The notes under the pieces: model-generated
The model's database searches: none
The model's input: only the letters and a program-made list of their open reading frames with translations
Told to the model about the DNA's origin: nothing
Assembly: GCA_016281935.1 (NCBI GenBank)
Contig: JAEEJN010000089.1
Coordinates: forward strand, 79,993-143,992
Length of the DNA: 64,000 nucleotides
Origin: Bacillota bacterium
GTDB taxonomy: Bacteria; Bacillota; Clostridia; Christensenellales; UMGS416
Direction of reading: 5' to 3'
Translations under genes and position numbers: made by a program
Shown: in pieces, positions 18,642 to 27,187 of the stretch
How the letters are laid out: each line of letters opens with the position of its first letter
Position numbering within the stretch: position 1 is the first letter of the stretch

Positions 18642-19982
18642 ATGCAGATTCAAGAATTTATGGATGCCCTGTTTGCCGCAGCTGAAAAAGCTGGGCTTAA
18701 GGATTATGAAGCGTATGCTACTGAATCCGACAGCTTTCGGGTTTCGGTGCAGAAGGCCGCTGTAGAAGATTACCGGGTCAACAGTTCCCGCACCGTCAGT
18801 TTCAGAGTCATTCAGGACGGAAAAGCTGGTTATGCGTTCACCCGTGCTCTGGACGATGATGCAATCGGCATGCTGATCCGGGAAGCGCTTCAGAACGCGC
18901 AGGTCGTGGATTCTGATGAACCTCAGTTTCTGTATGACGGCTCCGGGCGGTATGAGAAGATGACTTTTAATACGGCTGCTGTCCAGTCTATGACAGCAGC
19001 GGAAAAGATTGCTTTGGCCAGGAAACTGGAGGAAGCTGCTCTGGCACATCCCGAGGTAGCCCGTGTAAACAGCGCATCGGTTTCAACCACCGGCGGCCAT
19101 GTCTATATCCAGAACAGCCGCGGACTGAAAGTCCATTATGACGACCGCATGCTTGCGGCAATGGTCATGCCCATCGTTCCAAACGGCGAAGGCTTTATCG
19201 GAGGATATGAATTTGCGCTGACGCGTGATCCGTCTGAAGTCGACGTCGAAGAGGTCGCAGGTTCGGCAGTGAAGGAAGCTCTTGGAATGGTCGGAGCGTC
19301 GCCGCTGCCTTCCGGCACTTATCCCGTCATCTTCAGACGGGATGCGATGGGAAGCCTGCTGGCTGCTTTCTGTGGGATCTTCTCCGCCGAAAATGCACAG
19401 AAGGGGCTTTCTCAGCTGAACGGCCGAGAAGGGGATGCAATCGCTGCCACGTGTGTGACGATCATGGATGATCCGCTGATCCCCAATGGTTTCAGTTCTC
19501 GTCCCTTTGATGACGAAGGTGTGCCGACAAGGACCAAAGCAGTCGTAAAGGACGGTGTTCTGACGACTCTGCTGCACAACCTGAAGACGGCTGCCAAAGC
19601 GGGTGTTGAATCTACCGGAAATGCATACAAGAGCAGTACGGCATCACCGGTCACGGTAGCGCCGATCAACTTTTTCATCCGGCCCGGTACGAAGAGCCTT
19701 GACGAATTGCAGGAAGCAATGGGGAACGGTCTCGTGATCACAGACGTAAACGGTCTCCATGCCGGAGCAAACGCTACATCCGGGGACTTTTCCCTGATCT
19801 GTGAAGGATATGAGATCGTGGACGGAAAGAAGAGCCGTCCCATGGAGCAGATGACGGTCTCGGGCAACTTCTACAGTCTTCTGGAGAACATCTGCGCTGT
19901 GGCCGATGACCTGCGCTTTGACGGGTCCGGCATCGCATCGCCTTCCGTCTGGGTAAAAGATATGGCTTTGGCGGGACAATAA
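18642..19982 (+). CDS. tldE: TldE/PmbA-type metalloprotease partner
   Basis: 446 residues, homologous to TldD along its length but without the HExxxH motif, as expected for the TldE/PmbA subunit. Family segments: NSRGLKVHYDDRM and GFSSRPFDDEGVPT. Two ATGs lie in tandem (18639 and 18642); I prefer 18642 because GGAGG at 18631-18635 then has a 6-nt spacing. The two subunits form a chamber in which TldD supplies the catalytic metal site. Confidence 0.93.
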   Translation: MQIQEFMDALFAAAEKAGLKDYEAYATESDSFRVSVQKAAVEDYRVNSSRTVSFRVIQDGKAGYAFTRALDDDAIGMLIREALQNAQVVDSDEPQFLYDGSGRYEKMTFNTAAVQSMTAAEKIALARKLEEAALAHPEVARVNSASVSTTGGHVYIQNSRGLKVHYDDRMLAAMVMPIVPNGEGFIGGYEFALTRDPSEVDVEEVAGSAVKEALGMVGASPLPSGTYPVIFRRDAMGSLLAAFCGIFSAENAQKGLSQLNGREGDAIAATCVTIMDDPLIPNGFSSRPFDDEGVPTRTKAVVKDGVLTTLLHNLKTAAKAGVESTGNAYKSSTASPVTVAPINFFIRPGTKSLDELQEAMGNGLVITDVNGLHAGANATSGDFSLICEGYEIVDGKKSRPMEQMTVSGNFYSLLENICAVADDLRFDGSGIASPSVWVKDMALAGQ

Positions 19983-19994
19983 AACATGACCCGG

Positions 19995-20018
19995 GGGAGG
20001 CGGCTTGCCTCCCTTTTT
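19995..20018 (+). terminator. Terminator after tldE
   Basis: GGGAGGC (19995-20001), loop ggctt, GCCTCCC (20007-20013), then a T run. Confidence 0.9.
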
Positions 20019-20056
20019 CATAAGGTCTATAAGTTCATGAGTCGGAAAGGAACAGC

Positions 20057-20647
20057 ATGAAAAGACTGATGATCACCGGATTCGCTCCTTTTGGAGGCGA
20101 TAAGATCAATCCATCCTGGGAAGCAGTATCTAGACTTCCGGATCGGATAGGCGGCTATGAGGTGTTCAAATGCCTCATACCGGTCGAATTCGGACATGCG
20201 GGAGAGATCGCACTCGAGAAGGCCGAAGTGTTCCAGCCGGATGTTATTCTTTGTATCGGACAGGCAGGCGGACGTGCAGCTGTGACTCCGGAGATGCTGG
20301 CAGTCAACCTGAGGTATGCGTCGATCCCGGACAATGCGGGACAGAGTCCCGAGGATACTCCGGTCGTGCCAGGAGGAGATAATGCATTGTTTGCCACGGT
20401 CCCCGTCCGGAGAATGGCCTCAGCGATCCGGGAAGCGGGACTCCCCGGAACTGTTTCTCTTTCCGCAGGAGCCTATGTCTGCAACGACTTGCTGTATACG
20501 ATGCTCTATAGTTTCCGCGGTACGAATGTTCGCTGCGGATTCATCCATTTGCCCTATTTGCCCGAACAGGCAGGAGACAGATATCCCAGTCTTCCTCTGG
20601 AGTCGATGATTGAAGCACTGAAAGCTGCGATTCTAGCTCTGGATTAG
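20057..20647 (+). CDS. pcp: Pyroglutamyl-peptidase I
   Basis: A 196-residue cysteine peptidase (family C15) that removes N-terminal pyroglutamate. TGFAPFGGDKINPS is the N-terminal signature, the catalytic Cys lies in GAYVCNDLLY and the catalytic His in GFIHLPYLP. The length is slightly below the usual 200-215. ATG at 20057 is preceded by GGAAAGGA. It follows the tldDE terminator and probably has its own transcript; the function complements TldDE in peptide breakdown. Confidence 0.93.
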   Translation: MKRLMITGFAPFGGDKINPSWEAVSRLPDRIGGYEVFKCLIPVEFGHAGEIALEKAEVFQPDVILCIGQAGGRAAVTPEMLAVNLRYASIPDNAGQSPEDTPVVPGGDNALFATVPVRRMASAIREAGLPGTVSLSAGAYVCNDLLYTMLYSFRGTNVRCGFIHLPYLPEQAGDRYPSLPLESMIEALKAAILALD

Positions 20648-20692
20648 GATGGCCTGAGGGCATTGCACAGTATGAAACGCAGATGAATTCGA

Positions 20693-20721
20693 TTGTCAAT
20701 CTGTCTGAATTGCAGTATACT
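20693..20721 (+). promoter_or_regulatory. Promoter of the NAGPA / Lgt-like pair
   Basis: TTGTCA at 20693-20698, a 17-bp spacer and TATACT at 20716-20721. The leader of about 75 nt holds a weak ACCGT/ACGGT stem followed by a short T run before the ribosome binding site. Confidence 0.6.
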
Positions 20722-20802
20722 TGAAACCGTTCCGCTATGCCGCAAGGAATCGGGAGACCGTATTCTGGCAAACGGGACGGTATTTTTGTTTGGGAGTATC
20801 GA

Positions 20803-22119
20803 ATGAAGGATTGCCAGCAGAATCGGGAACAGTCTGATCGAAGCCGGACAATGGCGTCACGCTGTGGCTCAGGAAGTTCCTCAAAGGCTGTAAACAGGAA
20901 AAAAACGACGGCAATGGACAGCATACTGTCGCTTCTTTTATGCATATGTCTGATTTGGGCTGCCTTCAATATTCATCCCGGAGGTGTGCCCGAGATTAAA
21001 GCAACGCCTGACCCGACTGAAGCCCCTTCTGTGACAGTTGCTCCGGAGAGAACTCCGGAACCTACGCCTGTACCGGTGCGTTCTGAAAAACCGACTGCTA
21101 CTCCGATCCCTACGCCTGCACCGACGCCGGAACCGCCTCACTATACGATCGCTCCCGACGCGGCCGCAGCACCTGCTCCTGTAGCAGACGCTTATGGATC
21201 TGCAGGAAATGACAGCCCTCAGGACGTAATCAGAGTGATCGATAGGGCAAGGGAGATCGGCCTTCTTCGGGAAGATGAAGAAGTTGCTTTCCGTGCTGAC
21301 GCACAATTCTATACAGGATATCACCGCAGAGATATCCAGTATTATCTGGATGAAACGATTCTTATGATATGTTGGAAGGAAGTCATAGACGGCTGCAGCT
21401 GTACATTGGCTGAAGTCAAGGTCGCTGATCCGTCCCAGTTCAGAAGGAAACTGGCCGGAGATAAATTCGGCTCGGGAAGAGCCCAGTTTGCAAGTGATCT
21501 TTCCAAAAGTGTGAATGCGGTGGTTGCCATGAATGCAGATTATTACGGATTCAGGGATCTTGGCATCGTAGCATACAATGGGGAACTGTGCCGTTTCAAT
21601 ACAGGTTCTGCTTATCGGAATTACTTTAAGTATAACTGCATTCCCTCGCTGTTCATTACTTCTGCAGGCGACTTTGTTTATATCGAACAGGGAGAAACTC
21701 ATACGGAAGAATCAGTAAAAGCCTTCATGAAGGAACATGAGGTCAGCTTTTCTCTGGCTTTCGGTCCCATCCTCGTAAAGGACGGGATAGCACAGGAAGT
21801 AAACTGGTATCCTCTCGGTGAAGCGCTTCAGGGTTATTCCAGAGCGGGAATCGGTCAGATAGACGAACTCCATTACCTGTATTTTTCATTGAATCACGGT
21901 GAGAAAGCAGCCCGATGGACCGTCAATGAATTTGCCAGGCATTATGCCGAGTTCCCCGTAAAGACAGCATACTGCCTAGATGGAGGACAGACAGGGGAGC
22001 TGGTGATCCGGGGAGAGCCCTACAATTATATCGATTTCGGAGCTGAAAGGGCAGTAAGCGACATCATTTATTTCGCCAGCGCGCTTCCCGAGAAGGAACG
22101 CTCTATTCAGGGGGGATGA
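20803..22119 (+). CDS. Membrane-anchored NAGPA-domain (phosphodiester glycosidase-like) protein
   Basis: About 438 residues. A basic N-terminal tail is followed by one transmembrane segment (about residues 38-55, SILSLLLCICLIWAAF), a long Thr/Pro-rich linker (about 60-125) and an extracellular domain. That domain has the NAGPA hallmarks NADYYGF, AYNGEL, LAFGPILVKDG and CLDGGQTGEL. NAGPA domains cleave sugar phosphodiesters and occur in exopolysaccharide or teichoic acid related proteins. I chose ATG at 20803 (GGGAG upstream); ATG at 20737 lies too near the predicted transcript start. The next gene starts 4 bp after the stop. Confidence 0.8.
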   Translation: MKDCQQNREQSDRSRTMASRCGSGSSSKAVNRKKTTAMDSILSLLLCICLIWAAFNIHPGGVPEIKATPDPTEAPSVTVAPERTPEPTPVPVRSEKPTATPIPTPAPTPEPPHYTIAPDAAAAPAPVADAYGSAGNDSPQDVIRVIDRAREIGLLREDEEVAFRADAQFYTGYHRRDIQYYLDETILMICWKEVIDGCSCTLAEVKVADPSQFRRKLAGDKFGSGRAQFASDLSKSVNAVVAMNADYYGFRDLGIVAYNGELCRFNTGSAYRNYFKYNCIPSLFITSAGDFVYIEQGETHTEESVKAFMKEHEVSFSLAFGPILVKDGIAQEVNWYPLGEALQGYSRAGIGQIDELHYLYFSLNHGEKAARWTVNEFARHYAEFPVKTAYCLDGGQTGELVIRGEPYNYIDFGAERAVSDIIYFASALPEKERSIQGG

Positions 22120-22123
22120 TCAT

Positions 22124-23131
22124 ATGACGAACTTGTTGATGCTTGGATCCCTTCGGATCGGTTGGGATTCCCTTGTGACCGTACTGGGGGCACTCTTGTC
22201 ATTGCTGATGACTGTTTCTTTATACCGTCCCCGTCATAAGCGGATAACGGGTGCCCTGGCACTGCATCTTTTCGGATTCCTGATTGGTGGCTTCCTTGCC
22301 CGTTTTCTTCACTGGTATTTCAATTCCGAGACTTATTCGGGCTTTCTGGAGGCATTCTCGGATTTTTCGGTAGGCAGTTATGTTCTTCCGGGCCTGATTG
22401 TCGGCACGGGGCTTGCAGCCTGGTTGGTGTACAGAATGGGAATGGCACCGTCCGTATGGGAACTTCTGGACTGTTCCGCGCCGGGTATGCTCCTGCTGAT
22501 TTCTTTTCTTCGCCTGAGTGCTGCATGGAACGATTCATGCCGCGGCCTCATGCAGGTCACACAGAGCAGGTTTCAGCATCTGCCCTTTGCTGTACTGGAG
22601 ACAGATGCAGCCGGAAATCAACGGTGGGTCCTTGCTACTTTCCTGATCGCTTTTAACCTGATCTTTTTTCTTTCGTTGTTTGTCTATATCTGCTGCAGAC
22701 GGCCGATCAATCAAAAGATCCGGATCGGCAGAGGGGAAGTAGCCAGATGGAGCCTGCTTCTATACTGTGCGGTGGAGATTGTGACTGATTCCACACGTTA
22801 TGATTCTCCGCTGATGCATTTCCGCTTTCTGACGGATCTGAACCAGTATTCGGCATTTATCAGTATTGCTCAGGTCTTTGCGGGACTCTGTGCGCTCGCG
22901 GTTCTCATTTTCTACAGCAGAAAATCGATACGATCCAGAGGTTTCAGCAAAGCACATGCTGTGTTTTGGGTTTTGTTTGCCATATCGCTGTTTGGTATCG
23001 GGAAACTCGGAGAGTACGACGTGCAGCGTTATGCTTCCTATTCTAGGTCCTATACATTGATGATCCTGTCTGTGGTTCTGATGTTGGGCAGCATATACGG
23101 TGTGTTCCGGCTTTGCCCTCAGGATGAATAG
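22124..23131 (+). CDS. Polytopic membrane protein, degenerate Lgt-like
   Basis: A 335-residue protein with about eight to nine hydrophobic segments. The middle part (GLIVGTGLAAWLVYR..LLDCSAPGMLLLISFLRL) matches the general pattern of prolipoprotein diacylglyceryl transferase. At the active site, where Lgt has GRxGNFxNxE, it reads LRLSAAWNDS: the Arg and second Asn remain, but the GN pair and Glu are lost. So it is probably an inactive or altered-function relative; this is my reading and needs structure prediction. It is co-transcribed with the NAGPA protein. Confidence 0.5.
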   Translation: MTNLLMLGSLRIGWDSLVTVLGALLSLLMTVSLYRPRHKRITGALALHLFGFLIGGFLARFLHWYFNSETYSGFLEAFSDFSVGSYVLPGLIVGTGLAAWLVYRMGMAPSVWELLDCSAPGMLLLISFLRLSAAWNDSCRGLMQVTQSRFQHLPFAVLETDAAGNQRWVLATFLIAFNLIFFLSLFVYICCRRPINQKIRIGRGEVARWSLLLYCAVEIVTDSTRYDSPLMHFRFLTDLNQYSAFISIAQVFAGLCALAVLIFYSRKSIRSRGFSKAHAVFWVLFAISLFGIGKLGEYDVQRYASYSRSYTLMILSVVLMLGSIYGVFRLCPQDE

Positions 23132-23198
23132 AACGGATTATTCCGTGCGGAAGCATCTGTCCGAATCAATGACGGAGAAAAGTTTTTGACAATGGGGC

Positions 23199-23227
23199 TT
23201 GATTTTCCTGGTTTACTTTGGTAGAAT
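23199..23227 (+). promoter_or_regulatory. Promoter of tRNA-Val
   Basis: TTGATT at 23199-23204, a 17-bp spacer and TAGAAT at 23222-23227, 23 bp upstream of the mature tRNA. A TTGACA at 23186 has no -10 at proper distance. Confidence 0.6.
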
Positions 23228-23250
23228 AATCAGGCACACTGATTGTGCGC

Positions 23251-23326
23251 GGTGCTTTGGCTCAGTTGGTAGAGCACATCGTTCACATCGATGGGGTCAC
23301 TGGTTCGAGTCCAGTAAGCACCACCA
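23251..23326 (+). tRNA. tRNA-Val (anticodon CAC)
   Basis: A full cloverleaf: acceptor GGTGCTT pairs with AAGCACC (23316-23322), D arm with AGTTGGTA, anticodon stem CATCG/CGATG around loop TTCACAT (anticodon CAC at 23284-23286), T arm ACTGG-TTCGAGT-CCAGT and an encoded CCA end. The 76-nt length is normal. CAC reads GUG codons. Confidence 0.97.
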
Positions 23327-23330
23327 GCAG

Positions 23331-23366
23331 AAAGAAGAAGCTGTTTGAAGCTTCTTCTTTTTTCTT
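23331..23366 (+). terminator. Terminator after tRNA-Val
   Basis: AAGAAGAAGCT and AGCTTCTTCTT flank a short gtttga loop, followed by a T-rich run, directly behind the CCA end. Confidence 0.85.
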
Positions 23367-23407
23367 TCTTCTTTCGGCAGACCATCATCTGAGAAGGAGA
23401 AAGAAAA

Positions 23408-23584
23408 ATGAGAAAATGGTATTCGGATCCGACGGCTGAACAAGCGATCGCAAATGTGGAACGTGAGGAAAGACGCAAAAGAAGGGAAGAGGCTCGGAAA
23501 CAGTATCAAGAGACAAAACGGAAAGACAGGTCCTTGCGGTTCCGACGAACGGAGAAAACAAGGCCGGACTCGATGCATTCCTGA
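23408..23584 (+). CDS. Small highly charged protein, unknown
   Basis: A 58-residue frame with ATG at 23408 preceded by AAGGAGAAAG at a good spacing, and TGA at 23582-23584. The product is very basic and charged (runs such as EREERRKRREEARK), likely a single helix or coiled coil, with no signal peptide. Readthrough of the upstream terminator or a weak promoter inside the T-rich stretch would be needed for expression. I do not recognise the family. Evidence rests on the ribosome binding site and clean frame only. Confidence 0.45.
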   Translation: MRKWYSDPTAEQAIANVEREERRKRREEARKQYQETKRKDRSLRFRRTEKTRPDSMHS

Positions 23585-23634
23585 TGGGTTTGAGCTCTGA
23601 TAGAAGGTGTGAAAGACTGGGTATACTGTCCGGA

Positions 23635-24903
23635 TCATCCCACAGGAAGCACGTATAACCAGTCTCTGCCTTCCATGGGAGGCGAAATCAGGTCGTCTCT
23701 GGAAGATAAGTCCTGCAGGCTGCGTCCGGTTTCTGGATCATACCAGTATCCGCGGGAGCGGGAAAACCGGTGTGAATGGCTCAGAGCGAACGGATGGCCG
23801 GTATAGCTGTATACACAAAGGGATACAGGTGTCAGAAATGCCAGATTTCTCTCATCTTCTTTCCCTGAGTCATCCAGCAGGACATCCTGGGCATTATGAC
23901 CTTCCTGCCAGCGTATCGATTCCATGAAACGGCGGAGATGTCCCATCTGGAAAGCGCCGGGCGCATCCAGAGCTCTATCCCAGGTTTCCCGCACGCCGTA
24001 TGCACCGTGAGTGCTGCCGTCCCAGAATTGCATGACCGCATTGTGACCGTATGTAAAACCGGCAGCTCCTGCCAACAGACTCCACCAGGCATAGCGGCGG
24101 ACTTCCCGATCTGTCCAGTAAGGACAGCTGGGGTCGTGAAGGCCGTGAGGAATGCCCTCGTAGGAAGGTTCTCCGTCCAGTGTGGGCTTCGTATCTCTTT
24201 GAAGATCTCGGAAGACATAGAGATAATTCTCTTCTCCCATCCACTCTTCTTCCGGCACCGCGTCATCCCATGCGTGCAGACGTCTCTGGCTGCGGTCACG
24301 GTGTCCTGACTGGAACATGTGGAAATCCAGCCAGTCAGCACCTGTGAACCATTGACTGGAAGAACAGCGGCCGAAAGGATGGAAGCCGATCAGCTGGTCT
24401 GGGCAAAGAGTTTTCAGGTTCCGGCCTAGTACGCTGAACGTTTCAGGAGCATCACTTCCGCGCACATCTCCCCCCAAAAGCCACAGGACGTTTTCATATT
24501 GACCGAATCGGTCCGCAAGGAATCGGGTATAGCTTTTCGCATTGTCTGTGTTGAGTGTTCCGTTTTTCGCAAAACTGCCCCATGCGGGGAGGAGCGCCAT
24601 GACGATCCCCAGCGAGCCGGCCAGGCGGATCGTTTTTTCTACATGATCCCAGTAACGGGAACCTGTATCCGGATGAGAAAAATCGTTCAGGATCAATGCT
24701 TTTTCACCTGTCGGATCCGCATAGTCGATGCCATGTACCAACGTAGCCTGGATGACGGTGAAGCCTTTCTCGGCACGATTGCGCAGATACCGGTCGATCT
24801 CGTTGCCATTCAACCGGGAAAACAGAAGCCAGGCGGTATCACCTAACCAGAAGAAAGGCTTGCCGCTGCGGAGAAAACCCCGCTTTTCTGAGTTGACCTT
24901 CAT
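23635..24903 (-). CDS. Apiosidase-like glycoside hydrolase (DUF4038, GH140-like)
   Basis: A 422-residue protein beginning with the DUF4038 signature GKPFFWLGDTAWLLF (about 14-28), followed by a TIM-barrel-like body (NVLWLLGGDV, IGFHPFGR, LDGEPSYEGIP) and a C-terminal beta domain (FALSHSHRFSRSRGYWYDPETG). GH140 members remove apiose from pectic rhamnogalacturonan II, but many DUF4038 proteins are uncharacterised. There is no signal peptide, so it would act on imported oligosaccharides. ATG at 24903 follows AAAGGAAAAG. It lies 88 bp behind ccsB on the same strand, but the function is unrelated. Confidence 0.8.
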   Translation of the reverse strand: MKVNSEKRGFLRSGKPFFWLGDTAWLLFSRLNGNEIDRYLRNRAEKGFTVIQATLVHGIDYADPTGEKALILNDFSHPDTGSRYWDHVEKTIRLAGSLGIVMALLPAWGSFAKNGTLNTDNAKSYTRFLADRFGQYENVLWLLGGDVRGSDAPETFSVLGRNLKTLCPDQLIGFHPFGRCSSSQWFTGADWLDFHMFQSGHRDRSQRRLHAWDDAVPEEEWMGEENYLYVFRDLQRDTKPTLDGEPSYEGIPHGLHDPSCPYWTDREVRRYAWWSLLAGAAGFTYGHNAVMQFWDGSTHGAYGVRETWDRALDAPGAFQMGHLRRFMESIRWQEGHNAQDVLLDDSGKEDERNLAFLTPVSLCVYSYTGHPFALSHSHRFSRSRGYWYDPETGRSLQDLSSRDDLISPPMEGRDWLYVLPVG

Positions 24904-24991
24904 GGATGATTTCTTTTCCTTTTTCAGTAATCAGGTTTTGCAGCTGATGTTACAATCTCCGGGTTTGTTGAAGATAAGGAAAGATCTCAGC

Positions 24992-25807
24992 CTACTTATA
25001 ACTGTGGATACCGGGAAGAAACGTATTGACCCCAATATAGGTGAATATGACGCAGATGAAACCGATCACGGCAAACCATGCGGCCGATCTGTCTTTCCAG
25101 CCGCGGCGTATACGCAGATGGAGATAGACCGCATAGATCAGCCAGGTCACGAGAGACCATGTCTCTTTGGGATCCCATGACCAATAACTGCCCCAAGCAC
25201 GTTCTGCCCAGATCGATCCGCTGATGATACAGAAGGAGAGGAACAGAAGTCCGAGACAAACACTTCGGTAGGATATAAGATCCAATTTTTCTTTTTCAGG
25301 CACATGCCGATCCCAGAAACTCCTGTCCTGCATCTTTTCCCGCAGAAGAAAAATGAGCGAAACGACAAAAGAGACGCCGAAAGCCCCGTATGCAATGATT
25401 GCGGTGGATACGTGAAAACCCAGCCAATTGCTTTGAAGCGCAGGCATGAGAGCTTTGACTTCCCGACTCTGCATCGCAGCATAACCGATAATCAGAAAGA
25501 TTACGGGAGCAGAAAAAGCGCCGATCATCGGGAATTTGAACCTGTATGTGAAAATCAGGCTTACAAGGCAGAGCCCCCATGCGAAACTGGTTGCGAATTC
25601 ATACTGATTCGTCATGGGGAGCCTTCCGGCGCCTATTCCTCTGCAGATGAGAGCAGCAGTATGAAGGACAAGTCCGGCTGCCTGCAGAAGGATGGCGACA
25701 CGGGAAAGCTTGTCGTTTTTTACGGCAATGAAAACAAAATACAGGATCATGGATGCAAAGTAGAGCAGCATGACAGCGGTAAACAGAGTGTTTTCGATTT
25801 TCAGCAT
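24992..25807 (-). CDS. ccsB: Cytochrome c biogenesis protein CcsB/ResC type
   Basis: A 271-residue polytopic membrane protein of System II cytochrome c maturation. The haem-binding WWD-type motif is WGSYWSWDPKETWSL (about 205-219), and conserved His residues flank it. With ResB it moves haem across the membrane and attaches it to CXXCH/K motifs. About eight transmembrane segments are visible. It starts 30 bp after the resB stop and serves nrfA, the only c-type cytochrome gene in the window. Confidence 0.93.
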   Translation of the reverse strand: MLKIENTLFTAVMLLYFASMILYFVFIAVKNDKLSRVAILLQAAGLVLHTAALICRGIGAGRLPMTNQYEFATSFAWGLCLVSLIFTYRFKFPMIGAFSAPVIFLIIGYAAMQSREVKALMPALQSNWLGFHVSTAIIAYGAFGVSFVVSLIFLLREKMQDRSFWDRHVPEKEKLDLISYRSVCLGLLFLSFCIISGSIWAERAWGSYWSWDPKETWSLVTWLIYAVYLHLRIRRGWKDRSAAWFAVIGFICVIFTYIGVNTFLPGIHSYK

Positions 25808-25837
25808 GGGATTGATTCTCCTGTTTGATCGAATGTC

Positions 25838-27121
25838 TTAAGTATTGCTGTTTTGGGATCTTTGGATGGCTTGCTCCATTTGCTCCCGGAACAGAGCACT
25901 GCTTTTGATACTCAGACCGGAAACAGTCCAGGATCCGTCATTCTCCTGAACAGCCCAGACTTTCCTGGGCTGGAGATAGAAGGCAAGAAAAATACCCAGA
26001 AGTGTAAGAATGCCACCAGCGAATGCGAGGGCAGTGAAACGATCTCTCTTGATCTGAAGGATCGTATAGTTCTGAGGCTCCGAAAAACGGAACTCATAAT
26101 CATCGACAGTGATCGTTTCTCCTTCCATAAGGACATTCATGCCGAGAAGCTGTTCCTTATAGTAAAGCGTGTACAGATAGGCCGGGTTGTTCAGGGCGCC
26201 GGAAGCACTCGCTGGGCCGCGACCGTCGATAAATACATAGTCAGGATACAGCGCATTGAAATGGAGGATGAGTTCAGGAAGATCCATTACGGTCAGAGAT
26301 TCGCCTGCACAGAGGACTGTTTCCTGAAGGAGAGATCCGTTTTTGATTACGCTTACACGAGCGGCCCATCCTGTGGAATTCTGATAATACTTATAGCCGA
26401 ACAGGGAGGCGGGATGATTTACACTGATCTCTGCCGCCTGACTGTTCCCTGTCAATGAATCGTGCACGGTGATGTCTGCCCTGTACTGAGATACAGTATC
26501 ATCATCCCTCAGTTCCACGCGAAAACTGTCTATAGAGCAGATGTACGATGTGTCTCCTACTTGCTTTGACTGTCCGGATACACCGTATAGGGAATAATCC
26601 TCATGGGTCATCTGTCCAAGTCCGAACCCGAGGATCAACAGAACGACACCAAGGTGACAGATCCACGCTCCCCAGAGACCGATTCTGTTCGATGATGAAA
26701 ACAGGATCTTTTTGCCATCCGCTTCGGCCTTTACCGGTTTGGGCATCGAGAGTGCCGCAAAGACAGGTCCCGGTTTATCCACTGAATGAAAGCTGCATGT
26801 TACAGATTCGGACAGTGCCTTGTCTATTTTCTGTTCATCCTTAAATCGGCGAAATAGCTGAGGAGCTCTGATCAGGTTGCAGAGCAGCAGATTGGCAATG
26901 AGAAAACCTGCAATGACCAGAAACCATGGGCTGTGATAAAGGTCATCCATATGGGTCGCGATGATGAGAGCAGCGGCTCGTTCTGAATAGGCTTCTTTAT
27001 ACCATTCAAAAGTCTGTCCCTGTGTGATGAAGCTTCCGATCGCGCATGAGACGATCAGAATCAGCAGGAGCAGAATAGCAAACTGCATGGAGGAAAGATA
27101 TTTCCAGATTTTTTTCAACAT
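25838..27121 (-). CDS. resB: Cytochrome c biogenesis protein ResB/Ccs1
   Basis: A 427-residue ResB-family protein. Three N-terminal transmembrane segments (MQFAILLLLILIVSCAIGSFI, SPWFLVIAGFLIANLLL, GLWGAWICHLGVVLLILGFG) are followed by a large extracytoplasmic domain and a last transmembrane segment near the C-terminus (LAFAGGILTLLGIFLAFYL). Partner of CcsB in the System II haem lyase. The ribosome binding site is weak, and a long hairpin (27148-27176) lies just upstream, which may lower its expression relative to nrfA. No ResA thioredoxin or CcdA gene is visible in the window. Confidence 0.92.
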   Translation of the reverse strand: MLKKIWKYLSSMQFAILLLLILIVSCAIGSFITQGQTFEWYKEAYSERAAALIIATHMDDLYHSPWFLVIAGFLIANLLLCNLIRAPQLFRRFKDEQKIDKALSESVTCSFHSVDKPGPVFAALSMPKPVKAEADGKKILFSSSNRIGLWGAWICHLGVVLLILGFGLGQMTHEDYSLYGVSGQSKQVGDTSYICSIDSFRVELRDDDTVSQYRADITVHDSLTGNSQAAEISVNHPASLFGYKYYQNSTGWAARVSVIKNGSLLQETVLCAGESLTVMDLPELILHFNALYPDYVFIDGRGPASASGALNNPAYLYTLYYKEQLLGMNVLMEGETITVDDYEFRFSEPQNYTILQIKRDRFTALAFAGGILTLLGIFLAFYLQPRKVWAVQENDGSWTVSGLSIKSSALFREQMEQAIQRSQNSNT

Positions 27122-27147
27122 GATCCCATTCCGATTGCATAATGAAT

Positions 27148-27176
27148 GGGCAGGAATGCGTGAACGCTTCCTGCCC
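27148..27176 (-). repeat. Strong intercistronic hairpin between nrfA and resB
   Basis: GGGCAGGAA and TTCCTGCCC flank an inner GCGT/ACGC stem with a tiny loop. No T run follows on the minus strand, so it is not a canonical terminator; it may act in mRNA processing or stability, or partly attenuate resB-ccsB. Confidence 0.6.
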
Positions 27177-27187
27177 AGATGAATGCT

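Noticed and set aside
17246..19982. TldD/TldE as part of a ribosomal peptide (RiPP) cluster
   Set aside because: No precursor peptide, modification enzyme or exporter lies nearby; the neighbour pcp points to general peptide turnover.
20750..20795. Possible attenuator or riboswitch in the leader of the NAGPA gene
   Set aside because: Only a 5-bp ACCGT/ACGGT stem with a long loop and a short T run; too weak to call, and it fits no aptamer I know.
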